From contig CAIKNP010000015.1 in the NCBI GenBank assembly GCA_903828785.1, positions 58,119-122,118 of the forward strand: a stretch of DNA of 64,000 nt, read 5' to 3'. How positions within the stretch are numbered: position 1 is the stretch's first letter; every line of letters begins with the position of its first letter. The notes under the pieces were generated by a model, which made no database searches, was not told where the DNA came from, and was given only the letters and a program-made list of their open reading frames with translations. This document shows, piece by piece, positions 42,871 through 50,984 of the stretch. The position numbers and the translations under genes were made by a program. This DNA comes from an uncultured Actinomycetes bacterium (GTDB taxonomy: Bacteria; Actinomycetota; Acidimicrobiia; Acidimicrobiales; RAAP-2).

Positions 42871-42935
42871 GAGCCAGCGGGCCTCGCCGAGGGCGCTGCC
42901 CGAGGAGATTATGGCTCCCGGACCCTGGCGTCGCC

Positions 42936-43358
42936 CTAGGCGTTTACCGCGTCAAGGGTCGTCGCGAGTTCCCGCACCATCGAAGCCATGGGCACGACAT
43001 TGAAGACGCCCTGGCCACCGCGCAGCAAGTCAACCAAACCTTCCTGATCGGCGAGCACTGAACCATTTTCACCAATGATCAAGCTGCTGGCCGCGAGGTC
43101 CGCGCCTAGGTTTTCACGCAGACACTCGACCGCTTGACGGGCGCGGTTGAGCGAGACCCCCGAGTCGAGCAGTGACTTAATGACCTTGACTTCGAGAAGG
43201 TCGCTGTAGGCGTAGGCACGCTTGGAACCGCTACCGCTCGCCGGGGTCACCGAAGGGGTCACTAGATCCGTGCGGGCCCAGTAGTCGAGTTGCCTATAGG
43301 TCACGCCAGTAATGCGGCACACTGCCGGACCACTAAAACCTTGAGAAACGCTCTTCAT
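42936..43358 (-). CDS. MerR-family regulator, Rv1830 (ResR/McdR)-like
   Basis: A 140-residue MerR-type DNA-binding protein: GPAVCRITGVTYRQLDYWARTDLV is the helix-turn-helix, followed by the wing GSGSKRAYAYSD and a coiled coil. The C-terminal LVDLLRGGQGVFNVV is characteristic of the mycobacterial Rv1830 group, which lies in the same neighbourhood of glycine-cleavage genes there and is linked to cell size and division control. A GGAGG ribosome site precedes the ATG. An inverted repeat in the leader (43376-43389) may be its own operator. Confidence 0.88.
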   Translation of the reverse strand: MKSVSQGFSGPAVCRITGVTYRQLDYWARTDLVTPSVTPASGSGSKRAYAYSDLLEVKVIKSLLDSGVSLNRARQAVECLRENLGADLAASSLIIGENGSVLADQEGLVDLLRGGQGVFNVVPMASMVRELATTLDAVNA

Positions 43359-43375
43359 TACTGGACCTCCCGACC

Positions 43376-43389
43376 GGAACGTTCGTTCC
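43376..43389. promoter_or_regulatory. inverted repeat in the merR leader
   Basis: GGAACG-TT-CGTTCC is a perfect 6+6 inverted repeat 18 bases before the merR ATG. A second repeat, CCACTG-N9-CAGTGG, lies at 43401-43421 across the thiG stop. The first is a candidate autoregulatory site. Confidence 0.4.
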
Positions 43390-43409
43390 GAGGCACCACA
43401 CCACTGTAG

Positions 43410-44201
43410 TTACACCAGTGGCGTTTCGGCAAATAAATCTGGACGACCCATAGAGGGTGACGATGCTTCCGCGTGCAGACGCGCCGGTATACGACCGGCC
43501 CGATGCGCGGCGTAACCGGCGCGCACCCCGTCTCGGAAAGCCGAGGCCATAAGGACTGGATCAAGGGCGCGGTTGATAGCCGAAGCCGCCAACACCGCAT
43601 CACAACCCAGTTCCATGGCGAGGGCGGCCTCCGACGCAGTCCCGAGTCCCGCATCGAGAAGGACGGGCACCTGCAGTCGTTCGCAGATCATGGCGATGGC
43701 GTGAGGGTTGCTAATCCCCAGTCCCGTCCCAATAGGCGCGCCGAGGGGCATGACCGCCGCGCAACCCGCTTGCTCCAATCGCAGGGCCGCGATGAGATCG
43801 TCTGAGGTATAGGCCCACACCTCAAAGCCGCGATTGACCAGGGCTTCGGCGGCCTTTAGGGTCTCGGTGGTGTCGGGCAACAAGGTCTGGTCGTCCCCGA
43901 TCACCTCGAGTTTGACCGCGTCAGTGCCGAAGGCTTCGCGAGCCAATTCCGCCATTTGAACAGCTTCGGCGGCGCTGTAACAGCCGGCGGTGTTAGGGAG
44001 CAGTTGCACCCGCATCTCACTGAGCAGATCGTAGAGCGACCCCTCCCTCGACACCTCCACGCGACGCAGGGCGACGGTAGCGATAGTGGAGGCACTGGCG
44101 TCGATGGTCGATCGCAAAAGATCGAAACTTCGAAACCCACCCGTCCCGAGCACGAGGCGAGAAGGTGAGCTAATCGAAGCGACCTGGAAGGTATCGGACA
44201 C
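43410..44201 (-). CDS. thiG: thiazole synthase
   Basis: ThiG builds the thiazole phosphate ring of thiamine from deoxyxylulose 5-phosphate, dehydroglycine and ThiS thiocarboxylate. The catalytic lysine is in [19 protein letters not shown] at the start and [17 protein letters not shown] near the end are family marks. Length 263. I use the GTG at 44201 because TACGCT lies 6 bases before it and the longer version would run through the divergent thiD gene. No thiS or thiO is seen beside it, which is unusual. Confidence 0.94.
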   Translation of the reverse strand: MSDTFQVASISSPSRLVLGTGGFRSFDLLRSTIDASASTIATVALRRVEVSREGSLYDLLSEMRVQLLPNTAGCYSAAEAVQMAELAREAFGTDAVKLEVIGDDQTLLPDTTETLKAAEALVNRGFEVWAYTSDDLIAALRLEQAGCAAVMPLGAPIGTGLGISNPHAIAMICERLQVPVLLDAGLGTASEAALAMELGCDAVLAASAINRALDPVLMASAFRDGVRAGYAAHRAGRIPARLHAEASSPSMGRPDLFAETPLV

Positions 44202-44207
44202 CCTGAC

Positions 44208-44213
44208 AGCGTA
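44208..44213 (-). promoter_or_regulatory. leaderless-type -10 element of thiG (TACGCT)
   Basis: TACGCT plus 6 bases precedes the thiG GTG. It lies 15 bases from the opposing thiD element. The short gap has no room for a TPP riboswitch. Confidence 0.5.
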
Positions 44214-44227
44214 GCGAGCGAGGTGAC

Positions 44228-44233
44228 TAACGT
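44228..44233 (+). promoter_or_regulatory. leaderless-type -10 element of thiD (TAACGT)
   Basis: TAACGT plus 7 bases precedes the GTG at 44241. It would lie inside the gene if the upstream GTG at 44223 were used. Confidence 0.4.
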
Positions 44234-44240
44234 TGATACT

Positions 44241-45056
44241 GTGCAACCCGCCATTGTCCTCTCCATCGCCGGATCCGATTCGGGTGGCGGGGCCGGCATC
44301 CAAGCGGACTTGCGCACTTTCGCCGCCCTGGGCGTCCACGGCACCACAGTTTTGAGTGCCGTGACCGCCCAAAATACCCTGGGGGTCACCGGGGTGTCAC
44401 TGCTGTCTGAAACTATGGTTCGGGCCCAACTCGACGCCGTCTTGCAGGACTTTGATGTCGCTGCCGTCAAGACGGGCATGCTGGCCTCCGCTGAGATAAT
44501 CGCCGTCGTCGGCGACTACGCCAAGCAGGGACGACTGAAGAACCTGGTGGTTGATCCCGTCATGGTATCGACCTCGAACCACGAACTCCTGGCGGCTGGC
44601 GGCGTTGACGCCTACCGCCGAACGCTTCTCCCTCACGCATTGCTCGTCACTCCAAATCTGGGCGAGGCCTGCATCCTGGCCGACGTGGTGAGCGCTGACG
44701 TGACCTCCCTCGACGATGTCGCCGCCCTCGGTCGGGCCATACTCAACAGTGGCGTGCGCAACGTTCTGGTTAAAGGTGGCCACTTCGGTGACGACGAGCG
44801 AAGCAGCGTTACCGACGTGCTGGTGAGTGCGTCGGGGGTGATCTTTATTGATGGCCCCTTCCACCAAACGACCAACACCCACGGAACTGGTTGCTCCTTG
44901 TCGGCCGCGATTGCCACCTTCCTCGCCCAAGGTGACGAACTCGAAGTGGCGGTGCGCCGAGCGAAGGCCTTCGTTTTCACTGCGCTGGTGGGGGCCAGCT
45001 CCTGGAGGATTGGCCGGGGTTCTGGACCCATTGATCATCTGGGATGGAATCGATGA
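44241..45056 (+). CDS. thiD: hydroxymethylpyrimidine/phosphomethylpyrimidine kinase
   Basis: ThiD phosphorylates the pyrimidine half of thiamine twice. The ribokinase-like fold shows in [17 protein letters not shown] at the start, [17 protein letters not shown], and the anion-hole motif [14 protein letters not shown] prefer the GTG at 44241 (271 residues): the family usually begins a few residues before the TIAGSD motif, and TAACGT is 7 bases upstream. An in-frame GTG at 44223 is the alternative. Divergent from thiG; the stop overlaps the next gene (ATGA). Confidence 0.93.
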   Translation: MQPAIVLSIAGSDSGGGAGIQADLRTFAALGVHGTTVLSAVTAQNTLGVTGVSLLSETMVRAQLDAVLQDFDVAAVKTGMLASAEIIAVVGDYAKQGRLKNLVVDPVMVSTSNHELLAAGGVDAYRRTLLPHALLVTPNLGEACILADVVSADVTSLDDVAALGRAILNSGVRNVLVKGGHFGDDERSSVTDVLVSASGVIFIDGPFHQTTNTHGTGCSLSAAIATFLAQGDELEVAVRRAKAFVFTALVGASSWRIGRGSGPIDHLGWNR

Positions 45057-45619
45057 GTAGCCCCCGACCCCCCTTAACCACGACAACCAGCATCTGGCCG
45101 GCGGCCAGCGTCCTGATAGCGGCGGTTCTGATGCTCGCGGGTTTCATGATTCTCAACGTCGCGACCAATGCCCCTACCGAAACCAGCACGAGCCTGCCCC
45201 TGATTGTGGGAGGCCTCCCCGTTCAAGGGGGCCTCTCCGGCGGCGCCCAATTACTGGCGGGCTGTCACCAAGCTGGTAGCCCTCCAAACAATATTCTCGA
45301 TGGCTTTATGCTCCCCACGCCTTCGCGAGTTGACGGCCCCTTCGCCATGGTGAATCAGGGCGCGGGCGATTACGACTGTCATCGCAGCTTCGTCACCACG
45401 ACCACAGCGGCTAAGCTCCTCGGCTTCTACGCGGGCCAACTCGCGGCGCGTGGGTGGAGCAACTTTTCCTCCGGCGCGAGCAATGGCATGCCTCAGTTAC
45501 TCTTTCAAAAAGCGGGTTCGGACACCTTCTACTGGGTGCTGGGCATCACGGTGAACCACAGCGACACCCGAAGTGTCAGCTGGACCTTTCGTATCTACCA
45601 GAACTCTGCCTCGGTCTAA
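45053..45619 (+). CDS. membrane-anchored extracytoplasmic protein of unknown function
   Basis: A 188-residue protein with a short N-terminal tail, one hydrophobic segment (about residues 17-38, SVLIAAVLMLAGFMILNVA) and an outer domain of about 145 residues that contains two Cys (near AGCHQAG and DYDCHRS), possibly a disulfide. I do not recognise the family. It is coupled to thiD by an ATGA overlap, so it is translated with it, but no thiamine link is evident. Its stop overlaps the stop of the convergent glycosyltransferase gene. Confidence 0.7.
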   Translation: MSSPRPPLTTTTSIWPAASVLIAAVLMLAGFMILNVATNAPTETSTSLPLIVGGLPVQGGLSGGAQLLAGCHQAGSPPNNILDGFMLPTPSRVDGPFAMVNQGAGDYDCHRSFVTTTTAAKLLGFYAGQLAARGWSNFSSGASNGMPQLLFQKAGSDTFYWVLGITVNHSDTRSVSWTFRIYQNSASV

Positions 45620-46938
45620 GGGACAGCATCAAAGCGGGTTCGCGTGATGTGCGACCACAGCCAGAAGTTCATGGGGTAAATCACGTAACCGGAACGCGAA
45701 TTTGCGGCGGTCGCAATGATGACGGCCGAAATCAAGGCCAAGAGACCCAGCATGGTCGACAGATCGATGGGCCAGCGAGGGCGAATATGGCGAGTCAGCA
45801 CGAAGCCCAGCACCAGCAGCGTGAGAGGGGTAAGTACCTTGCCCAGTGGCGCCCAGAGCATGGTCAAAAGGTGACCGGGCAGGTCCGAAGCGGCCGGCGA
45901 GGGAACGTGGGCTAGTCCCAGTGGAAAGTCAATCACGTTGGCGACAAAGACCCGCGGACCCAGAAGAACGAAGGGCACTACCGAGACCACGACCACGCTG
46001 GCCGTTATCAGGACAAAGCGCCCCCAACGCCATCGACCCTGCGCGTCCCGAGATACCGCCAGGGCGCCGAGGGCCATTGGCCAGGCCGTCAATTTCATGG
46101 CGGCCGCGATGCCAATGGACAGGGCTGCCGCACTGACGCGGCGCCGACGAACAAAGGCCACGCCCAGTAAGAGCAGGGCCAAGATGGGTAGATCGTCACC
46201 ACCGGTGGCCAAAAAGAGCGCCCCCGTCGGCAGGGCCAACATCAATTGCGTAACCCGAAGCACGTGACGACGAGTCGGCCGGAGCAACCACAGGGCCCAG
46301 CCCACGAGTAAGGCCGTCACCAGGGACATAATCACTCGCGCGTCAGTAAAACCCGTGCGGTGATGGTCCAGCGCCGCGGGGGCGCCAAAGACACTCATGA
46401 GGGGGAAATACGGGTAGAAGGATTCGTAGGCGGGGACGCCGCCTTGTTCGTTGACGAGGTGTCCGTTGGCCCAAAATGATTGGTAGGGGTCGTGGCCGTG
46501 ATAGAGGAAATTTGCTCCCCGTTCAATTACCATCACCTCGGGCTGAGCGAAGTTATTGGCCGGCTGCTCGCTACGCCACGATGACAAGGTGGCGAGGGGA
46601 ACAATAAGTGCCCCCACCACCACTAGTAATACGAGGGCGAGGCGAATTGATTGAAGATCCGCCCACGAACGATGCGAAGCCCACCAGGCCCACAGTGCCG
46701 CGATCGCGTAAGGAGCGGCGGCCATCGCCCCCCAATGGGATTCGGCAATGGTCGCCGAGACCACGTAGGTCGAGGCCGCGAAGATGGCGGAGAGGCCGTA
46801 GAGGAGAGCGTCTCCGCGTAAGTCGCTGCGACTTCCCCACCAGCCGTCAAGTGAGACGAGGACTCCTCGAGCACGCTCGCCAAGGGCCGACAGCACGAGC
46901 GGCGATGTCGCCGCGGAGCGCGGCTGGCTGAAGGTCAC
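45616..46938 (-). CDS. GT87 (DUF2029)-like polyprenyl-phosphate-mannose-dependent membrane glycosyltransferase
   Basis: A 440-residue integral membrane protein with roughly ten or more hydrophobic segments. The loop after the second or third helix has FLYHGHDPYQSFW and YPYFPLM, the acidic/aromatic pattern common to GT-C mannosyltransferases of the DUF2029/GT87 family; LATGGDDLPILALLLLG and AMKLTAWP follow. Actinobacterial members add mannose to lipoglycans from polyprenyl phosphate. The exact acceptor is not known. The GTG at 46938 is supported by TAGGCT 6 bases upstream. Confidence 0.8.
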   Translation of the reverse strand: MTFSQPRSAATSPLVLSALGERARGVLVSLDGWWGSRSDLRGDALLYGLSAIFAASTYVVSATIAESHWGAMAAAPYAIAALWAWWASHRSWADLQSIRLALVLLVVVGALIVPLATLSSWRSEQPANNFAQPEVMVIERGANFLYHGHDPYQSFWANGHLVNEQGGVPAYESFYPYFPLMSVFGAPAALDHHRTGFTDARVIMSLVTALLVGWALWLLRPTRRHVLRVTQLMLALPTGALFLATGGDDLPILALLLLGVAFVRRRRVSAAALSIGIAAAMKLTAWPMALGALAVSRDAQGRWRWGRFVLITASVVVVSVVPFVLLGPRVFVANVIDFPLGLAHVPSPAASDLPGHLLTMLWAPLGKVLTPLTLLVLGFVLTRHIRPRWPIDLSTMLGLLALISAVIIATAANSRSGYVIYPMNFWLWSHITRTRFDAVP

Positions 46939-46944
46939 TCCCCC

Positions 46945-46950
46945 AGCCTA
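46945..46950 (-). promoter_or_regulatory. leaderless-type -10 element of the GT87 gene (TAGGCT)
   Basis: TAGGCT plus GGGGGA precedes the GTG at 46938. The same hexamer serves fbiC, lepB and the gene at 8251. Confidence 0.55.
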
Positions 46951-46962
46951 AAACGAAATACC

Positions 46963-47011
46963 ACCGCGACGCGACCAAACCACCCCCCCAGGGGCCCGGT
47001 CGCGTCGCGGT
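46963..47011 (-). terminator. hairpin terminator after the second APC permease gene
   Basis: A perfect 14-bp stem (46963-46976 with 46998-47011) with a GC-rich loop of 21 bases lies 7 bases after the permease stop. On the minus strand it is followed by TGGTATTTCGTTTT, which is T-rich. It probably ends permease transcription just before the GT87 promoter. Confidence 0.75.
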
Positions 47012-47017
47012 AGCGAC

Positions 47018-48478
47018 TTACTCGTCGGCGACGATACTGCCGATACGCTCACCCAGCAGAGGGTCGCGGCCCACGATGACGAAGGCGTAGACCGCAGCTG
47101 CCACTACGTAGATCAACGCAGCGTAGGGGAACCAGTTGTACGGAGTGGGCTGTCCGGGCTTGACCAAGTAGTACATCGGCACCAAAATGGCGACAATACC
47201 CAAGCTCGGCAAGAGCACGTGCTTGACGGCATTGAACATCTCGGGGTGGAACTTCTTGATGTAAAAGGGCAGGGCCAAGTTCGCGAGCAAGTACACCAAG
47301 AGCACCAAAATCGTGCCGAAGGTGGACACTTCGAAGAAGAAGTTGGTGGGTGACATCGAACCCGACGTGGCGTGACCACCGGCGATGTGACCAATGCCCC
47401 AGAAAGTGATTATGCCCAAACCAATGGCCAAGAACACCATCATGGCGTTGACCGGCGTCTTGCGCTTGGCGTTCACTGCACCCATGAACTTGGGCAAGAG
47501 CCCTTCGCGTCCGGCGTTGAAGATAAGGCGGGCCTGGGAGTTAGTGCCCGAAATCAGCGAACCAATAGTTGAGGTGAATCCCGCTAGGAAGGCCAAGAAC
47601 ACGCCGCCCGCCAACACACCATGCGCCACCGACAAGAAGGGAATCTCCGAGCCCGTCACGGTGGCGACGGAGTCCTGCGAGCCAACGATGGTCGAATAGG
47701 CAAAGAGCAAGTAGGCAAAGGCCATGATGCCGATGGACGCGAAGACGGCCTTGGGGACGTTCTCACGAGGGTTGTCCGTCTCCTCAGCGAGAGCCGCCGA
47801 GTTCTCCCAGCCAATGAAGAGGTAAATAGCCAGGGGAAAGCCTGCCGCCAGACCCTTGAGACCACCGCTGATGTAACTGGGGGTGAAGGGCTTCAAGTTG
47901 ATGTACTGGTGGTACTTAATGAGGGTCACCAGAGAAACGAGGATCATGACGCCAATTTCGAAGGCGAAGAACAGTCCGGCCAAACGGGTTGAAATCTTGA
48001 TACCTCGAATGAGCATGAACGCCGAGAACGCCACGAACAGCACCGTCCAGACAATCCATGGCACATTCTCGAGACCCTTAACCTTGTAATACTGAAGGCC
48101 AATCTGGAAAAAGCCACCCGAAATGGCAATGACCGACGCCATGGCGGCGATGTAACCCGCACCAGTCATCAGGGCCGTCGTCACTCCGGTGCGAGCACCG
48201 AAGGTCTTGCCCACGAAGGTGATGAACCCTCCGGTGGAAGGAATGACTTTCGTGAACTCCGATACCGTGTTGCCAAGAAAGGCAATAGCGATAACCGCCG
48301 CGACAATGGTCAGTGGCGAGGCTAATCCGGCGGTATAGACCAGGAAGCCAAATCCAAAAAAGAAACTCATCGCTGGTGCGATGTTGGCCATGGTGGACGC
48401 CGCTATGTCGACGATACCCAAGGCTCCTTGGTGGAGACGGTGATGGGTGTGGCCGCTGGCGATACCGTTTTCAGTCAT
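47018..48478 (-). CDS. APC-superfamily amino acid permease
   Basis: A second APC permease, 486 residues, about twelve membrane segments. It has IAASTMANIAPAMSFFFGFGF in segment 1 with the unwound helix pattern, STGGFITFVGKTFG after segment 2, and FIGWENSAALAEETDNPREN in the loop after segment 6. It differs from the permease at 28459 in sequence and is monocistronic. A GAGGAAG ribosome site precedes the ATG. The 96-base gap upstream has A/T-rich runs but no promoter I can name with confidence. Substrate unknown. Confidence 0.9.
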   Translation of the reverse strand: MTENGIASGHTHHRLHQGALGIVDIAASTMANIAPAMSFFFGFGFLVYTAGLASPLTIVAAVIAIAFLGNTVSEFTKVIPSTGGFITFVGKTFGARTGVTTALMTGAGYIAAMASVIAISGGFFQIGLQYYKVKGLENVPWIVWTVLFVAFSAFMLIRGIKISTRLAGLFFAFEIGVMILVSLVTLIKYHQYINLKPFTPSYISGGLKGLAAGFPLAIYLFIGWENSAALAEETDNPRENVPKAVFASIGIMAFAYLLFAYSTIVGSQDSVATVTGSEIPFLSVAHGVLAGGVFLAFLAGFTSTIGSLISGTNSQARLIFNAGREGLLPKFMGAVNAKRKTPVNAMMVFLAIGLGIITFWGIGHIAGGHATSGSMSPTNFFFEVSTFGTILVLLVYLLANLALPFYIKKFHPEMFNAVKHVLLPSLGIVAILVPMYYLVKPGQPTPYNWFPYAALIYVVAAAVYAFVIVGRDPLLGERIGSIVADE

Positions 48479-48574
48479 ATGCTTCCTCTTCTATCCGGGC
48501 CCCCTTGGACCTCTGTGAAAAAACTTAATCGAAAAAGGGTCTCACACGGTATCTTTCGCGCAATTTTTGGAAAA

Positions 48575-49162
48575 CTAGCCCGCCTGAAAGGCACTGACCA
48601 CCACTCGACCGGCGTTACAGGGGGCGGCGGGGTACTTGAGGGTGACGGGTGAGGCCGACTGTCCCGTGGCAAACTGCACATTGATGGTCTGGACACTGGG
48701 GCAAGCACCCGCGCTAGAGACGTCGCTGTAGCTATAGCGGAACGAAATCGACGCCCCCGACTGAACGGTCAGCGCGTGTGGTTTGTTGTTGTCCGACGCC
48801 GTAGGAAAAACCGGGGCCGACGGCGACACGTCCACGATGGAGGAGGCAACCAGCGATCCTGAGGTCCCCTGCAGCGTTAAGAGCGGGTAGCCGTCCACCG
48901 AGCAGGAGCCGGGAGTCTGTTTGGTCATGGTCACGCCGTCGTAGACGGTTCCGGCGCCACCGGCTCCCCCATCGTCGACGCTCGTGAAGTCGCTACCGGT
49001 GCAGGGCGTCACCACGGTCGACGTGGTCGAGGTGGTGGAAGTGGTCGAGGTCGTGGTACTTGAGGTCGTCACCACCGACGAGCGATGAATGGCGTGTCGC
49101 CCCGCCGTGACGAGAACCACGAAAGCCGCGAATAGTAGGAGTGACTTGAAGCCACGACTCAC
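48575..49162 (-). CDS. secreted or membrane-tethered protein with Thr/Ser linker
   Basis: A 195-residue exported protein: an N-terminal hydrophobic segment (about 7-20, SLLLFAAFVVLVTAG), then a Ser/Thr linker made of TTS repeats (about 30-52), then an outer beta-rich domain with four Cys. The outer domain (GYPLLTLQGTSG, ISFRYSYSDVSSAGACPS) resembles the DUF4232 type found on actinobacterial surfaces, whose role is unknown. The GTG start overlaps the stop of the DUF151 gene (GTGA). The Thr-rich linker may be O-mannosylated in actinobacteria. Confidence 0.75.
   Translation of the reverse strand: MSRGFKSLLLFAAFVVLVTAGRHAIHRSSVVTTSSTTTSTTSTTSTTSTVVTPCTGSDFTSVDDGGAGGAGTVYDGVTMTKQTPGSCSVDGYPLLTLQGTSGSLVASSIVDVSPSAPVFPTASDNNKPHALTVQSGASISFRYSYSDVSSAGACPSVQTINVQFATGQSASPVTLKYPAAPCNAGRVVVSAFQAG
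49017..49070. repeat. imperfect 9-bp tandem repeat coding for the Thr/Ser linker
   Basis: About six imperfect copies of a 9-base unit (gtcgaggtg type on the plus strand) encode the repeated Thr-Thr-Ser linker. Such repeats can change copy number, which would alter linker length without a frameshift. Confidence 0.6.
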
Positions 49163-49656
49163 TGGTCGAAGTCCTCCGGACGAACCGTGTCGAGAAAATC
49201 GCGCAATTCGGCGAGTAGGGAGTCCTCGTCGGGATCCTCGTCGTCCTCGTCTTCACGAACGTAGACCTGACCTTCGGCCTCCATCAGGTCGTCCGCGACG
49301 AGGATGGGAGCCTTGACGCGAAGTGCGAGCGCCACGGCGTCAGAGGGTCGCGCGCTCACCACTATTTCGCGCTCCCCCGCGATGAGTCGCAACGAGGCGT
49401 AGAAGGTGTTGTCGACAAGTTCAATGATCTCCACCGCGAACACTTTCGCGCCCAGCGCAGTGATGACGTTTCCGAGTAAATCGTGCGACATGGGTCGAGG
49501 GGCCACGACTTCCTGCAGGGCATAGGCGATGGCCGTGGCTTCGGGCGCCCCAATGAAGATGGGCAGGACCCGGTTCCCCCCCACTTCCTCCAGTAGCAAC
49601 AAGGGCGTGGACGATCCAACATCCACGCGAACTGCTCGAAGGATTACTTCCACCAT
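49159..49656 (-). CDS. bifunctional nuclease-family protein (DUF151)
   Basis: A 165-residue DUF151 protein, homologous to mycobacterial Rv1829. Family marks are LPIFIGAPEATAIAYAL, RPMSHDLL and ARPSDAVALALR. Plant members have nuclease activity; the bacterial function is unclear. The last ~30 residues are very acidic (EDEDDEDPDEDS), an extension of the core. I chose the ATG at 49656 because TAACCT lies 6 bases before it; a GTG two codons upstream is the alternative. It is in the same gene order as in mycobacteria (FHA, MerR, DUF151). Confidence 0.9.
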   Translation of the reverse strand: MVEVILRAVRVDVGSSTPLLLLEEVGGNRVLPIFIGAPEATAIAYALQEVVAPRPMSHDLLGNVITALGAKVFAVEIIELVDNTFYASLRLIAGEREIVVSARPSDAVALALRVKAPILVADDLMEAEGQVYVREDEDDEDPDEDSLLAELRDFLDTVRPEDFDQ

Positions 49657-49662
49657 GACCAC

Positions 49663-49668
49663 AGGTTA
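49663..49668 (-). promoter_or_regulatory. leaderless-type -10 element of the DUF151 gene (TAACCT)
   Basis: TAACCT plus 6 bases precedes the ATG at 49656. Confidence 0.45.
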
Positions 49669-49693
49669 GACCCCCGAGGCAAAGCAGTGAACG

Positions 49694-50488
49694 CTAGTTG
49701 GAGAAGAACTCGTCGAGTTCGCGACTCAAGAGGGCCTCACGCAGGGCACTGATCTCTCCCAGAGTGGCTCGAACGGCGGCGCGGGTTTCGTTCACATTTC
49801 GCCCAGTCGCTCGGAGGGCCGCCGTGGCATCTTGGCTGATACCAACCTCACGCTCCACCACTCGGCGGAGGCCTCCCAAAAGGCGAATGTCCACTCCATT
49901 GCGCAACAAAGCGTCGCCGGCTTGAGCCACGGCGAGGTCGCTGGAGCGAAGGAACTGTTCGCGGCCCCGAACCCCGGGTGTAAGGAGGCCCTGCGCAATT
50001 AGCTGGCGGAGGTGCTCGGCACTAACGCCCGATCGAATCTGAAATTCCTCAACCGCCATGCTTGCGGGGAGATCCTCCAGCCGGCCGACTGGACTGAGGG
50101 CGATGACCGAGTCATCATTCTCCGCAGGCACTGCCCGCAGCATGGGTACGACGTTCGTCGGCGGAACCGCCAGGGAAACGCCACGTTGAGCCGCCACTTT
50201 CGCAGCCTGCTTCGAGGGTGCCTTCGTTGGCAGGGTGTCGGCGAGGAGGCCTTGTTCAATCAGGCGCAGCCGGATAATCCGCAGCAGGACGAACTCTTCA
50301 TCCGCCAAGCGAATTGCCTCGCGAAGGCAGGCGATGTCACGCTCGGAGTACAGGCGATAGCCCTTCTTCGACCGTTGAGGCAAAACCAGACCCTGTTCTT
50401 CGTAGTAGCGAATCCGAGACAACTCGAGGTTGGGGAAGTCGCTGCGCAGCAGGGCGTGGACCTGCCCAATTTTCAGCAGCGTGCTCAC
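49694..50488 (-). CDS. ftsR: MerR-family regulator, FtsR (Rv1828)-like
   Basis: A 264-residue protein with two MerR-like DNA-binding segments: LELSRIRYYEEQGLVLPQRSKKGYRLYSERD in the N-terminal half and SGVSAEHLRQLIAQGLLTPGVRGREQFLRSSD in the C-terminal half. This two-part structure and the position between an FHA protein and a DUF151 protein match FtsR of corynebacteria and Rv1828 of mycobacteria, which regulate cell-division genes. The GTG at 50488 overlaps the FHA stop by 4 bases (GTGA); a start five codons earlier is less likely. Confidence 0.88.
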   Translation of the reverse strand: MSTLLKIGQVHALLRSDFPNLELSRIRYYEEQGLVLPQRSKKGYRLYSERDIACLREAIRLADEEFVLLRIIRLRLIEQGLLADTLPTKAPSKQAAKVAAQRGVSLAVPPTNVVPMLRAVPAENDDSVIALSPVGRLEDLPASMAVEEFQIRSGVSAEHLRQLIAQGLLTPGVRGREQFLRSSDLAVAQAGDALLRNGVDIRLLGGLRRVVEREVGISQDATAALRATGRNVNETRAAVRATLGEISALREALLSRELDEFFSN

Positions 50489-50946
50489 GAGGCGGCCTGC
50501 CAATACACGAGCTTGAACTTACCAATTTGAATTTCGTCGGCTGAACGCAGCACCGTCTCTTCAACTCGGGCGCCATTGACGTAGGTACCGTTGAGTGAGT
50601 TGAGGTCTCGCAGGGTCACTCGACCCGACGCCGTGCGCGTGAACACCGCGTGGTGGCGCGAGACCGATACATCGTCGAGCAAGAGATCTGATTCACCGTG
50701 TCGCCCAACGCTCGAAACTTCCTTGACGAGCTCGTAGCGATCATCGCCGGAACCGCCAACGATCACCACTTCGTCCAGGTGGGGTGCGCTGGGCGCGTGG
50801 TGCCCGCGAAGGTTCAGCGTTTCGGCGGATGAGACTACTGGAAGAGCGACGGTTTCGGGGGACGACGGGTCGTGTTGTGGAGCGCCACAGCTCCAGCAAA
50901 AATTAGCGTTGGCGTTAAGAATTTCGCCACAGCGTCGACAGGTCAT
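50485..50946 (-). CDS. zinc-ribbon FHA-domain protein (GarA-position homologue)
   Basis: A 153-residue protein. The N-terminus is a zinc ribbon (CRRC at 3-6 and CWSC at 17-20). After a linker, the FHA domain (about 60-145) contains GRHGESDLLLDDVSVSRHH and NSLNGTYVNG, the phosphothreonine-binding loops. In mycobacteria the gene at this place is GarA, which has a short N-terminal phosphorylation tail instead of a zinc ribbon and regulates 2-oxoglutarate metabolism. The linker holds several Thr (PETVALP, ETLNL) that could be phosphorylated. TAGTGT lies 6 bases before the ATG. Confidence 0.88.
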   Translation of the reverse strand: MTCRRCGEILNANANFCWSCGAPQHDPSSPETVALPVVSSAETLNLRGHHAPSAPHLDEVVIVGGSGDDRYELVKEVSSVGRHGESDLLLDDVSVSRHHAVFTRTASGRVTLRDLNSLNGTYVNGARVEETVLRSADEIQIGKFKLVYWQAAS

Positions 50947-50952
50947 CCGAAC

Positions 50953-50958
50953 ACACTA
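50953..50958 (-). promoter_or_regulatory. leaderless-type -10 element of the FHA gene (TAGTGT)
   Basis: TAGTGT plus 6 bases precedes the ATG at 50946. Confidence 0.5.
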
Positions 50959-50984
50959 CCGATGTTTCGAGGGGCCCGGTAGAG

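Noticed and set aside
42858..42935. Possible glycine riboswitch before gcvT
   Set aside because: The gap is only 78 bases and shows one GC-rich hairpin. The conserved GCCGAAGGNGCAA and CUCUCAGG elements are absent.
49017..49070. Short tandem repeats as a CRISPR-like array
   Set aside because: Units are 9 bases, in frame and inside a coding region, with no spacers; they encode a Thr/Ser linker.
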